A DNA stretch of 25,907 bases, from positions 1-25,907 of IMG/VR virus record IMGVR_UViG_3300044641_000719. One strand, given 5' to 3'. The position numbers and the translations under genes are program-made. Positions 7,127 through 15,600 of this stretch are shown here, piece after piece. The number at the start of each line of letters is the position of its first letter. Position 1 is the stretch's first letter. The DNA comes from a virus. The notes beneath the pieces are model-generated. The model did not search any database. It was not told the origin of the DNA and was given only the letters and a program-made list of their open reading frames with translations.

Positions 7127-8494
7127 TTATTTGGTGATTGTAACGTTTAAGAGTTCTGCTATTTTCTTTAAGGCGTTTTCTTCGGCTGATATTGGTTCTT
7201 CATAATCAAACAAACCTTCGACCGAAAACCCTTTATATTTCCCTTGCTTTACTTCGTTCCAGACGTTGTCGTTCTCAACATAGAATGAGCCGAACCAGCT
7301 TCCATCGGCTACACCTTCGAAGCCTTTCATCGGCATGATTCCACGCTCCTTGTCAACTATCCAAGATTCGAACATGGTCACGCCTTTGACTTTTTGTTCT
7401 GGGTCGTGCATCAGGTTCACATGATTCTGATATTTTCTTTTCGCGAACTTGATGGCAATGGTCTTAATGGTATCAGCGGAGAATTTGACGTAGTGTTCCC
7501 CCATCTTGTCGTTATTCCGGTAGATAAGTTCATCGGCAAGCATAAGCGGCCCTGAAATGATTCGCTTTTCTTCGTTCATGATTCGGAAGGACATTTTCTC
7601 CTTTTCGATTTGCTCCAGTTTCCGTGATGCCCATTCCACCCCAGCGTCACCACCCCAAGCGAGCCACATCAAGCGTCCGCATCCATCCCCAAGTTCTTTC
7701 CGTGAATTCTGTCTGTGACGCTCAAAGGCAGCCATTTTGGCTATCGTGTCTCTTGAAATGGGTTGAAAATTTGCTAATTGGTTAGCGCGAATTTTTCCCA
7801 CGTTCGTGCCGCATTCACCCCAGCCGTTTTCTTCCGCCCAACGAAGTGCTATTTTCGCATTCTCGCTCGCGGCCTTCGGGTAGTCGGTGTAAGATTCGAA
7901 CTTGTAGGATTCTTTCAGGTAACTTGCAACCTTCGCCAAGTGTCCGTCCATGTAACTGACATCGTGAACCATGCCGATAAGTTGGTCGATTTCATTCATC
8001 AAGTCCTTGAAGTCATCGGTAAGGATTTCAACTTCGCCCACTTGCTGCGGTGTGGCATAGTTTTTCGCGATGACTTCTTTCTCAATCGCGAAGATGGTGT
8101 CAGCAATTTGAGCCGCTGACCTGACCATTCCTTGTTCTTCGATGCCTACATTCATGCTCACCAGATGAGTGAAGGTTGCAACTGCACCCGGACAGATGTC
8201 AAAGTGTTTCGGAGTGTAGCCGTAGATGCTCAATTCCGAATTGAATCGGCTTTCCCATTTGGAATAACAAATAGCCGCCGCTTGTGTTTCGTCTTTCCCT
8301 TCGTTAATCATGTAGGGAATGCAACGACTGATAAATTCCGATTCGCTTTCCTTTTTGCCCGGTTCGACAAATTCCTCTTTGAACGCAAGGAAATCGCGTT
8401 TGATTGCTGGCTCATCGACAAGCGCGATGAAATCCACTTCGGATTCCTCATTCATTTTTTCGCTGATTTTCAGCTCGTAGATTGGTAGTGTCAT
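7127..8494 (-). CDS. XkdF-like prohead protease split by inserted modules
   Basis: The ends of this 455-residue protein look like one XkdF-type domain. Residues 1-42 contain YELKISEKMNEESEVDFIAL and VDEPAIKRDFLAF. Residues ~302-435 contain RIISGPLMLADELIYR, NLMHDPEQKVKGVTMFESWI, GSWFGSFYVENDNVW and KGFSVEGLFDYEE. Between them lie three other blocks: ~50-82 (EFISRCIPYMINEGKDETQA), ~95-195 (a helical segment with DICPGAVATFTHL) and ~203-297 (KAASENAKIALRWAEENGWG, GKIRANQLANFQPISRDTI, GCGRLMWLAWGGDAGVEW). XkdF relatives are thought to act in capsid maturation. Position directly upstream of scaffold and capsid supports this. The function of the inserts is unknown. Confidence 0.65.
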   Translation of the reverse strand: MTLPIYELKISEKMNEESEVDFIALVDEPAIKRDFLAFKEEFVEPGKKESESEFISRCIPYMINEGKDETQAAAICYSKWESRFNSELSIYGYTPKHFDICPGAVATFTHLVSMNVGIEEQGMVRSAAQIADTIFAIEKEVIAKNYATPQQVGEVEILTDDFKDLMNEIDQLIGMVHDVSYMDGHLAKVASYLKESYKFESYTDYPKAASENAKIALRWAEENGWGECGTNVGKIRANQLANFQPISRDTIAKMAAFERHRQNSRKELGDGCGRLMWLAWGGDAGVEWASRKLEQIEKEKMSFRIMNEEKRIISGPLMLADELIYRNNDKMGEHYVKFSADTIKTIAIKFAKRKYQNHVNLMHDPEQKVKGVTMFESWIVDKERGIMPMKGFEGVADGSWFGSFYVENDNVWNEVKQGKYKGFSVEGLFDYEEPISAEENALKKIAELLNVTITK

Positions 8495-8505
8495 TTTATT
8501 TGATT

Positions 8506-10470
8506 TTATGCTATTCGTGCTGCCCTTTCAAGGCGTTGAATTCTTTGTTGGTTTCCAGAAACGTCACTTTCCACGACATAAGCGCGAGCCGCTACGTTCC
8601 CGATTTGGTTAACTTGTGCTTGATTAAGCAAGGTCGTTTGCGCTTGTGGTTGTAATGGTGCTGATGGAGCTTCAGGCAAAGATGCACCGCCGCCAGCAGT
8701 ACCGCCACCACCACCAGCCGAACCGCCGCCTAATTGTGACAAACCTTTTGCCGTTGCCGCGATTGATGTAGCGATTCCGATACCAGCGTTAACCTTTGCG
8801 AAGGCTATCTGTTTAGCAGCGTATGCCTTTGCCGCAAACCATGCTGGGTTAGGTACACCCGGAGGAAGCAATGGTGGAACAAGCGCAGCAGATGCCGCAG
8901 CGGATGCAATAGACTTTTGAGCATCAAGAATAATCTTTGCAACCGTTACTGCGTTTTCAGCAATCAATGCGACCTTTTGAACTGCCTTGTTTTTTTCACC
9001 CAGCGACCTGATTAAACCAATAGCCGCACCGAATGTTTGAACGTATGAATTTTGGATTTCCTCTTTTCTTTGCGCTTCGATTTGAGCCACACGAACCCTT
9101 TCCTCTGCTGCTGCCTTTTCGGCATCAATTAACCTCTGCCTTTCTTCTGCTGCTGCCTTGTCTTTATTCGCTTTGTCTTCAGCATCTTTTTCCTCTTGCG
9201 TGCTTTTTCTTTCCGCTTCAAGTTCTGCTTGTTTCGCCACGAAGTCAGCGTCAATAATTGCCTTTCGATTTTGGTACTCTTGCTCGGTTATGAGCTTTTG
9301 ATTCAGAAATTCAATCTGCTTGTCAATCTCTTTTTGATTCTGAACAGATAGTTCAAACTGCCTTTTATCAAATTCATTTTTGAAAGATTGCAGTCGCTTT
9401 TGAATGACAAAGTCATCAGATATCTGCTGCTGCTCCGCTAACTTTTTTCTTAATTCTTCTTCTTGAGCTAATTTCTTTTTGCGTTCTTCTTCTGCCTTTT
9501 CTTCTCGTTTTTTACGCGCTTCTTGAGATTTTTCAAGTTCTTTTTTTGCTGCGTCATCGATTAATTTTTGTCTGTCGTCCCCAGCCTTTTTGATTTCTCG
9601 TGTCGCTTTCTCGCGGTATTGATTTAGGATTGACTGCTTTTCGGCTTCGCTTAATTCTTCATTCTTATTTACCTCAACGACTTTTTTCTGATATTCTAAA
9701 TTTGCCTTGATTTTGCGCTGGGTGAATTCGTCATATTTATCCGCATTTGCATCCAGAAAAGTTTCTGTCTTTTTTATTTTCTTTTCTGTTTCGTCGATTA
9801 GCTTATCCGTCTGTCTTTGCGCTTCGCTTGTCACTCCCAGAAAATCAGTAACCGCGTTAACGATTCCCATAATAGTGTCACCAACGGCAGCGAGACCGGG
9901 TACAAAATTCAAGACCACCTTTTTGACCTTGTCGAAGTTGGCAATTAACAAACCAACTGCCACCACGAGCGCACCGATACCTGTGGAAATAATAGCCTGA
10001 CGAAGTGAACCGAAGGCATTGCTTAACCCACCCTTCACAAAGGTTGCAAGGTTCTTAAATGAATCCCTTGCTTCAAGTACCGAGTTAAGTCCCTGACTTA
10101 ATGCCATCGCGCCCTGAACCTTCAAAAGCGTTTTCTCCAGTTCCTTAGATTCGTTCCCGAATAATGCTTGCGCTCCCTGAACCGCAGCGAACCCACCAGC
10201 AACACCCTGAATAGCCGCCCCGAATGCCTTGAATTTAGCATCTGGATTGAAAGCATCGGTAAAGGCTTTCGCGTCCCCGATTTCGTCCTTCAAGTTCGCC
10301 ACACGCTTCGCAGCCTGAACCGCTTCCTTCGAAGTGTCGCCGAACTTTTGCCGCATGGCTATAAGGTCAGCCGTTGCTTCACGCAGTTGCTTTTTTATTG
10401 AACCGACCGACTGGACCGCGTCCGAGCCGTCAACCGTTATCTTTACTCCTACTTCTGTATTTGTTGCCAT
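8506..10470 (-). CDS. Tape measure protein
   Basis: This 654-residue protein has the features of a tail-length ruler. The N-terminal 150 residues are helical and Ala-rich. Residues ~159-178 (IISTGIGALVVAVGLLIANF) form a membrane-type hydrophobic segment. Residues ~215-470 are a long, highly charged Lys/Glu/Gln/Ala coiled coil. A second hydrophobic Ala-rich region, a Gly-rich linker (~580-600) and a C-terminal ARAYVVESDVSGNQQRIQRL motif follow; I recognise that last motif from Bacteroidota phage tape measures. By the usual ~1.5 angstrom per residue rule the tail would be roughly 100 nm. The gene lies upstream of the head genes and well apart from the tail chaperone, which is unusual. Confidence 0.85.
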   Translation of the reverse strand: MATNTEVGVKITVDGSDAVQSVGSIKKQLREATADLIAMRQKFGDTSKEAVQAAKRVANLKDEIGDAKAFTDAFNPDAKFKAFGAAIQGVAGGFAAVQGAQALFGNESKELEKTLLKVQGAMALSQGLNSVLEARDSFKNLATFVKGGLSNAFGSLRQAIISTGIGALVVAVGLLIANFDKVKKVVLNFVPGLAAVGDTIMGIVNAVTDFLGVTSEAQRQTDKLIDETEKKIKKTETFLDANADKYDEFTQRKIKANLEYQKKVVEVNKNEELSEAEKQSILNQYREKATREIKKAGDDRQKLIDDAAKKELEKSQEARKKREEKAEEERKKKLAQEEELRKKLAEQQQISDDFVIQKRLQSFKNEFDKRQFELSVQNQKEIDKQIEFLNQKLITEQEYQNRKAIIDADFVAKQAELEAERKSTQEEKDAEDKANKDKAAAEERQRLIDAEKAAAEERVRVAQIEAQRKEEIQNSYVQTFGAAIGLIRSLGEKNKAVQKVALIAENAVTVAKIILDAQKSIASAAASAALVPPLLPPGVPNPAWFAAKAYAAKQIAFAKVNAGIGIATSIAATAKGLSQLGGGSAGGGGGTAGGGASLPEAPSAPLQPQAQTTLLNQAQVNQIGNVAARAYVVESDVSGNQQRIQRLERAARIA

Positions 10471-10902
10471 TTATGGTACAAGTTTGTAAATGAATTGAAA
10501 AGATGTGTAGTCCAAAAGTCCGTCCGTCAAAACGTCTTTTTCGTAAGTGTAAATCTCAATGTTATAGTCATCAACTCGTTTCATGACAAACATTCCCCAC
10601 TCCGTTGATGTTGATTGATTTCCCAAAAATTGCATCCCTTCAGTAGGTGCGAAAATTGCGCTATCTGCTTGAATGTTATAACGTCCTTGTTCAACCCTCG
10701 TGGGTGTTAAAGTCACATTCGCATTATTGACAAAAATCGTTAAGGTAGGGTCATCGTCAATCTCTTGCCTGATATTTCCCTCAACCCTCCACACTTCACC
10801 AGTCGCAGTCCATCCGCTTCCATCGTATTCCAATGTCGAACCAGTCGCACCGCTTATGTCAATCCACACCCCTTCAAATTCATCAAAGTATTTTATAATC
10901 AT
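10471..10902 (-). CDS. Hypothetical tail-region protein
   Basis: This 143-residue protein lies directly before the tape measure gene and after the large baseplate-type gene. It begins MIIKYFDEFEGVWIDISGAT and is predicted by eye to be mostly beta (alternating hydrophobic and polar residues, many Thr and Asn), with a late VDDYNIEIYTYEK strand. It has no Cys and no signal peptide. Context suggests a small tail-tip or baseplate component. I do not recognise a named family. Confidence 0.6.
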   Translation of the reverse strand: MIIKYFDEFEGVWIDISGATGSTLEYDGSGWTATGEVWRVEGNIRQEIDDDPTLTIFVNNANVTLTPTRVEQGRYNIQADSAIFAPTEGMQFLGNQSTSTEWGMFVMKRVDDYNIEIYTYEKDVLTDGLLDYTSFQFIYKLVP

Positions 10903-10917
10903 TTTTGCCCTTGTTTA

Positions 10918-13041
10918 TTAGTAAGTGGTATTAATTGCCCTTAATAGTTGAACCTCACAGACATCGTCTTCGGTAAAATCGACTATTTTAATCAACCGAT
11001 AAAGTACCCCATCAAGCCAGACGAACCGACCAAAGTCAAGATTAAAAATATCCTTTTCATTCAGCCGCATTTTGCAAGTTACCAGCCGCGAATCCTTGTC
11101 GGTAATTTCCGCGAAGTAGGGCGAATAGAATACGTTGAAAAGGTTTGACGATGTGCTTGTATATAAATTGTTTCCACTTATTGAATAAAACAATTCATTA
11201 ACTGCTCCGAAATTTAAGTCAGATGTTATAGAAGTTGGGTCGTTAAAATTTCCAGCATATCCATAAGATGTAGTGCTTATTAAATTCAAGTCTAAAATAT
11301 TAGATTTAATTCTCCAAGTGGTAACTCCAGTTATTTTTTTTGCTTGTAAAATTCTGATATTGAAATCAGTCATTTCTTCAACATTGTTATTTAACTTGTA
11401 AATAGCGGGAAATACTTTATCGTGTCCAGTTCCAGAATATCCCACAAGTGGAGTAGCCGAAAAGATTATTTCGGTAGAATCTGTATTTTTTGAAAATTCA
11501 AGTTCATTGTCAAAGATTCTGTCTCCATAACCTTCTGCATATTTTTTACGATATTTTTCATTCCAAAAATCGTTGTCTTGCTTGTACTTGAACTGATAAA
11601 ACCGAGCGTTAATTTCAGACATCGGCTTAATCTTAATCGGCTTGCTGCGGTCTAATTTATCACTCCAGTCAAGATAGCTCGTTCGGTCGGTATTGTAAAA
11701 ATCCACGTAAGGCTCAATGATTAGGTGCTTTTCTTTGTACTTGTCTTCAATGACCATAAGATTGAACATCTTCAAGATTGAACTGAAAAAGTCCTTTTGA
11801 AGAATTCCTTTTGGGATTGTGTCAGTTATTGCAATCATTTGACCATAAGACGCTGGTGCAAATGTAGGCGCACCACTTAATGTAATACTTCCGCTTTGTA
11901 TTTGTATTTCTATTGCATCCGTTCCGCTAACACTAACCACTTGTATTGAAAATGTGTCATTGTTTGCTAAAGAAAATTGACTTAATAAAGTAGCATAAGA
12001 ATAGGTAAAATTAAAGTTTACCCACGTCGTACTGTTTCCATTGCCACCAATAAAAGTAACGCCATTACCAAAAAAAACAGCTTCTTGTAATGCTAATGAA
12101 CCGTTTTTGTAAACAACAAATTTTACCGTTCTATCACCTAAATATTGCTGGTTGCTAATTCTCCACCTTCCAGCCACAGTTAAATTTACTTGACCAGTAA
12201 ATGTTTGTGAACCAGTATAAGTGTAAGTGATATTATCGGAAGTTGTAAAAAAAGATGCAATAGTGCTTTGTAAAGTAACTCCACCACCACCGAGCGTTCC
12301 AGTTGGTCTACCGCTAAAAATTTGAGTTTGCTTGAATTGAAATCTTTGTTGATTATTGGGAATTATTAATCGCTTAAAAAAATCAGTATTCATAAACGTA
12401 CTGCTAAAGGTATAGCCAGCCGTTTCAATGATTTTTTTCATGTACTCCCGAACGAATAACGCTGGACGGAATGCAGTAAAATAAAAACTTTTTTTTGCAA
12501 ATTGATTACTATTTGCTGGACTCACATTTCCGTAATCAATCAACGGATAATAGTAACCTTCACCAGCGTTCGCGTTGTCCCAACTTGTAGTGATTGCGCT
12601 GACGTCGTATGTGTGATTGTAGTCGCTGAAATCTAATTGCTCGATTTTCTTTGCTCCAAGTGAACTGAAAAAGCCACCCAATTCGCCAAACAATGCAACT
12701 TCATATTCCACATAATCACCATCCCGAATGATTTCCAAAAGACGCAGTACCCCCTTCATGACTTGCAAGCCGTTTATTTCCAGACGTGCCTTTGCTGACT
12801 TGGAAGCGTTGAAGTTGTAGAATACATTTATTCCTGAATTATATTCGAAATTGCTATTGCTAAATTCAAAGATGTTCCCGAATAATCGGTTATTGTTAGC
12901 GGTACCGGGCAGAACAATCGTTTTGCTGAATGAAGTCGATTTGCTATCTGTGTTCGTCAGGTCATCAACCGCATAAGTTATCTGCTGGCTGAAATCCTTC
13001 GTGATGTCAAGTTCTTGGTCTTCGATAAAGATTCGTGTCAT
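10918..13041 (-). CDS. Large tail/baseplate protein (hub candidate) with inserted beta-rich domain
   Basis: This 707-residue protein begins MTRIFIEDQELDITKDFSQQ. Residues ~40-130 (TIVLPGTANNNRLFGNIF, NASKSAKARLEINGLQVMKG) and ~410-480 (FFSSILKMFNLMVIEDKYKE) resemble the conserved ends of a large tail protein common in Bacteroidota phages and prophages. Residues ~265-395 are a Thr/Ser/Gly-rich beta region (TYTYTGSQTFTGQVNLTVAG) that looks like an inserted sandwich domain and is encoded by distinctly AT-rich DNA. It starts by ATGA-type overlap with the 391-residue gene. A baseplate hub or host-contact role is inferred from position between the tail chaperone and tape measure. Confidence 0.6.
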   Translation of the reverse strand: MTRIFIEDQELDITKDFSQQITYAVDDLTNTDSKSTSFSKTIVLPGTANNNRLFGNIFEFSNSNFEYNSGINVFYNFNASKSAKARLEINGLQVMKGVLRLLEIIRDGDYVEYEVALFGELGGFFSSLGAKKIEQLDFSDYNHTYDVSAITTSWDNANAGEGYYYPLIDYGNVSPANSNQFAKKSFYFTAFRPALFVREYMKKIIETAGYTFSSTFMNTDFFKRLIIPNNQQRFQFKQTQIFSGRPTGTLGGGGVTLQSTIASFFTTSDNITYTYTGSQTFTGQVNLTVAGRWRISNQQYLGDRTVKFVVYKNGSLALQEAVFFGNGVTFIGGNGNSTTWVNFNFTYSYATLLSQFSLANNDTFSIQVVSVSGTDAIEIQIQSGSITLSGAPTFAPASYGQMIAITDTIPKGILQKDFFSSILKMFNLMVIEDKYKEKHLIIEPYVDFYNTDRTSYLDWSDKLDRSKPIKIKPMSEINARFYQFKYKQDNDFWNEKYRKKYAEGYGDRIFDNELEFSKNTDSTEIIFSATPLVGYSGTGHDKVFPAIYKLNNNVEEMTDFNIRILQAKKITGVTTWRIKSNILDLNLISTTSYGYAGNFNDPTSITSDLNFGAVNELFYSISGNNLYTSTSSNLFNVFYSPYFAEITDKDSRLVTCKMRLNEKDIFNLDFGRFVWLDGVLYRLIKIVDFTEDDVCEVQLLRAINTTY

Positions 13042-14213
13042 CGTTGGAAGCCGTAGCGTTTTTGGTTCATGTTTATTGTGACTTCGAAAGTCTTCAGTTT
13101 ATTATTCTGATATTTAACATACTCATAGTTCGTGTCTACAATGCTCACTGGGTAAAAGTCCCCATCTATTTCGGCATAAACTTGTGGGGAATTAATCAGT
13201 TCAGCGAGCCATTGATATTCTGCGTCAGTAGGGAAGTCCATTGTTAACTTGTACTGCCACTCGGATTTGCTCCCGAAGTTTATTACACTTTCGCGGTAGA
13301 CATTGTTGTAGTTAAAATAGTCAACAGATGTAGTGCCAAAGGTATAGTCGCGTTGTTCAAATTGCTTACGCTCCACGTTCATATTCAACCGCGATGCAAG
13401 TCCGAATCTGGCGGTGTCATACATGCCGTATTGGTTTATGAAATACAGATTCACCGTCGTATATCTTGAATCGCAATCCAAAGCAACGAGAAAACTTTCC
13501 GTATCAATACCTGATTTTCTCAGATAAACCTTATAAAATTTTACACCTGAATCAATAATAGTTTTATTTACTGCGGTATTTATAGCAGCAGAACCAATGT
13601 CCATTTGAAGATAACCATTCGTTATGTTGACCGAGTTGACGGTCTGCGTAGTTGATTGAATTAATGAATAATCATAAGTTTCAATGAAAATGTCGTGAGT
13701 CCCAGTACCCTTAAACGGAATCAGTAATTTTTCTCCGAGTTTTACTTTTGAATATCTTGGGCGGTTAGTCAGGAATCTTTGCGCAAATCCAGCAGTTGTA
13801 ACTTGTCTGCGATTGAATAAACCAGGTACATAGTTAAAGGCAGTAACAGAACCAGATGCAAGGTTCAAAGTTGTCGTTCCAGTTAAGTCTTCGCCAATCC
13901 TCACATTGTAAATGATTGCTATTTGCCCTTCTACATTCGGCTGATATAGTGCCATTGCTACGTTCCCAGATGCGGTAGGGGTAAACCATGCAAAGTTCAT
14001 TTCATTGCCCACAACCTTTGCAGCGTTGAAGTAGCCGCGTCCGTTGGTAGGTTCTGGAAATACTTTTGCCCGAACTAAAAGCGTGCCACCTCTAAAAACA
14101 TCAAACACATATTTGAAGTCGGTTTGTCCAGATAGGGTTGAATGGGCAATGTGCCACAAGTCATCTTGAACGCTGACTTCACCGGTGGGATTTATTAAAC
14201 TACTTATACTCAT
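13038..14213 (-). CDS. Tail/baseplate structural protein (hypothetical)
   Basis: This 391-residue, mostly beta protein has no catalytic motif. It begins MSISSLINPTGEVSVQDDLW. Its second half holds SGIDTESFLVALDCDSRYTT, VNLYFINQYGMYDTARFGLA and a C-terminal YVKYQNNKLKTFEVTINM segment, reminiscent of distal-tail-like proteins that present loops around the tail tip. It joins the gp10-like gene by ATGA overlap at 14210-14213 and the 707-residue gene by another at 13038-13041, so the three are probably translated together. A distal tail or baseplate wedge role is inferred. Confidence 0.55.
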   Translation of the reverse strand: MSISSLINPTGEVSVQDDLWHIAHSTLSGQTDFKYVFDVFRGGTLLVRAKVFPEPTNGRGYFNAAKVVGNEMNFAWFTPTASGNVAMALYQPNVEGQIAIIYNVRIGEDLTGTTTLNLASGSVTAFNYVPGLFNRRQVTTAGFAQRFLTNRPRYSKVKLGEKLLIPFKGTGTHDIFIETYDYSLIQSTTQTVNSVNITNGYLQMDIGSAAINTAVNKTIIDSGVKFYKVYLRKSGIDTESFLVALDCDSRYTTVNLYFINQYGMYDTARFGLASRLNMNVERKQFEQRDYTFGTTSVDYFNYNNVYRESVINFGSKSEWQYKLTMDFPTDAEYQWLAELINSPQVYAEIDGDFYPVSIVDTNYEYVKYQNNKLKTFEVTINMNQKRYGFQR

Positions 14214-14842
14214 GCCAAAATTACGATTGATACCTTTTTGCCGATTGCGTCCGCGAGTTCCTGTTCAAACCCTTGGAACGATTTCTGAACAATAGGTGTT
14301 ATGAAATTACGTTTTTTAATACCGTACTTCTTTATATTGTATATTAAGGTGTTCAATTTGGAATCTGCTTCGCTAATTTTTTTGAACTTTTTTTCCGTCC
14401 TGACTGCTCCGTACTTCTTAACGTCCCGACTGCTGACCTTCGCTTTTGCGCTTGACATCCACTTTTTGAGTGATGCACGACCTTCGGCAGACATGCCGTA
14501 GTTCTTAAACTGGAAGGGCGAATCTGGAGCGTTCTTTGAACTCCGAACCCCCTTAACCCCTCGGTCCACAAACTTGGCATAATAAGGGAACTCAATGAAT
14601 AGCGTGGCTGATTCAGGTTCGTTCTGAAGGTAGAAAGTCAGGTCACGTTCGATGTTACCGGATGCAATGATATTTTTCTCATTGACAACCCGAATCCATT
14701 CGTCTTTGAAAAGTTCGCCACGTTCCAAAAGCAGTTGACCGATTTCATTCGCGTCAATAATAGAAAATGACTCCGAACCAGTCGAAGCCAAAAATCCATT
14801 CTCCAAGACCACCTTTTGCCGTTGTGCTATACTCTTAGCCAT
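14210..14842 (-). CDS. HK97 gp10-like tail-completion candidate
   Basis: This 210-residue basic protein begins MAKSIAQRQKVVLENGFLAS. A central segment (LFIEFPYYAKFVDRGVKGVR) resembles the conserved core of gp10-like head-tail joining proteins, where a YA.FVDxG motif is typical. The C-terminal third is rich in Lys (KKYGIKKRNFITPIVQKSF). Its ATG at 14842 overlaps the stop of the -1 extension of the tail chaperone by 8 nt, which supports that extension as real. A minor tail or head-tail protein is the best guess; the exact role is uncertain. Confidence 0.5.
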   Translation of the reverse strand: MAKSIAQRQKVVLENGFLASTGSESFSIIDANEIGQLLLERGELFKDEWIRVVNEKNIIASGNIERDLTFYLQNEPESATLFIEFPYYAKFVDRGVKGVRSSKNAPDSPFQFKNYGMSAEGRASLKKWMSSAKAKVSSRDVKKYGAVRTEKKFKKISEADSKLNTLIYNIKKYGIKKRNFITPIVQKSFQGFEQELADAIGKKVSIVILA

Positions 14843-15104
14843 GCTTATATTTTGCCATCAATTTACGTTCATGTTCTGCGTCCAATTCCCTTTTTAATTT
14901 CAGATACCTCAAGTCATTCAGGAAGTTAAATGTGCTTAACTCCCATGTCTCCGCTATACTGATGTTTTCAAATTCGCTGACCAGTTTGGCATTGTAAACC
15001 CATCCAAACTTTTGATAAAAGTCGCTACTGCTTCCTTCTCCACCGTCTGGTGTTCCTGAAAATAAGTCATCGAACTGACGAGTGATTCTCTGAAAACAAG
15101 ATAA
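14835..15104 (-). CDS. Frame -1 extension of the tail assembly chaperone
   Basis: After a T9 run at 15103-15111 the -1 frame stays open for 89 codons, to a TAA at 14835-14837. The translation runs LSCFQRITRQFDDLFSGTPD, an acidic/Ser linker, then DFYQKFGWVYNAKLV, ISIAETWELSTFNFLNDLRY and a charged KRELDAEHERKLMAKYKHG tail. This pattern (aromatic F.QK.GW, then a short helix and a Lys/Glu tail) looks like the second half of tail-assembly chaperones in relatives where one frame encodes the whole protein. The stop overlaps the next gene's ATG by 8 nt. It has no good start of its own, so it should be made only as a 244-residue fusion. Confidence 0.75.
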   Translation of the reverse strand, partial: LSCFQRITRQFDDLFSGTPDGGEGSSSDFYQKFGWVYNAKLVSEFENISIAETWELSTFNFLNDLRYLKLKRELDAEHERKLMAKYKHG

Positions 15105-15568
15105 AAAAAAACCGCTGCTTGATACGCGTGACCCATGTCCAACTTAAGCATGTCTTCAGCGATTTCATTGTGTTCGCGTGTGGCAGGCTTTAACCCCTTC
15201 CAAGTCAAGCGGACTGGCTGCGCGATAGTAGCCATAATCAGGTGCAGATTCCCGATTATGTCATTCGCGAAGGTTGCGGTCTCCACATATTTTCCAGCCG
15301 TCTTGATGTCATACACCAACTTGTAAAGCCGTCCGTTCGCCCAGACAAAGTTCTTCGGCTGACCATGCTTTAACTTGCTGCCCACTAATTCAAAGGATTT
15401 ATTGATACCCTTGCACAATTTATTGAAGGAACGCACCTTCATTCGGTTGACTTGTTCGTCTGTTTTGCCAGTCAGGATTTGGACGTATTGCGCCGACTTT
15501 TCGACTTCGTCCGTTTCCATAAGGCTGACCGCGTAGAGTTTCTGGAATGTTTCAACATTGATTCTCAT
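14954..15568 (-). CDS. Tail assembly chaperone, zero-frame product
   Basis: This 204-residue product starts at ATG 15568 (MRINVETFQKLYAVSLMETD), 32 nt after the terminase stop; a longer reading from 15646 overlaps terminase and is less likely. The N-terminal half (VQILTGKTDEQVNRMKVRSF) is the type of helical start seen in tail chaperones, which bind the tape measure during tube assembly. Up to residue 155 it is shared with the longer frameshift product; the last 49 residues (from YLVFRESLVSSM) are unique to the short form. The lambda G/GT pair is the model. A homopolymer sequencing error is the competing explanation for the split. Confidence 0.7.
   Translation of the reverse strand: MRINVETFQKLYAVSLMETDEVEKSAQYVQILTGKTDEQVNRMKVRSFNKLCKGINKSFELVGSKLKHGQPKNFVWANGRLYKLVYDIKTAGKYVETATFANDIIGNLHLIMATIAQPVRLTWKGLKPATREHNEIAEDMLKLDMGHAYQAAVFFYLVFRESLVSSMTYFQEHQTVEKEAVATFIKSLDGFTMPNWSANLKTSV
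15104..15110 (-). promoter_or_regulatory. Probable -1 ribosomal slippery site (T TTT TTT)
   Basis: In the chaperone zero frame the codons read GTT TTT TTT TAT, so the heptamer T TTT TTT has the X XXY YYZ form needed for simultaneous -1 slippage. It lies in a run of nine T (15103-15111). Slipping here joins 155 zero-frame codons to 89 codons of the -1 frame. I did not identify a convincing stimulatory structure downstream by eye. Confidence 0.7.
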
Positions 15569-15600
15569 AATGTATTGTATAAAAGTTTCGGTTTTTTTAC

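Noticed and set aside
6801-7205. Plus-strand 134-residue reading frame
   Set aside because: It lies antisense to the scaffold-like gene, has low-complexity Phe/Asn/Cys content and no matching neighbours on that strand; it is a shadow of the minus-strand gene.
8132-8488. Plus-strand 118-residue reading frame
   Set aside because: Antisense to the well-supported XkdF-like protease, with composition typical of a complementary-strand shadow.
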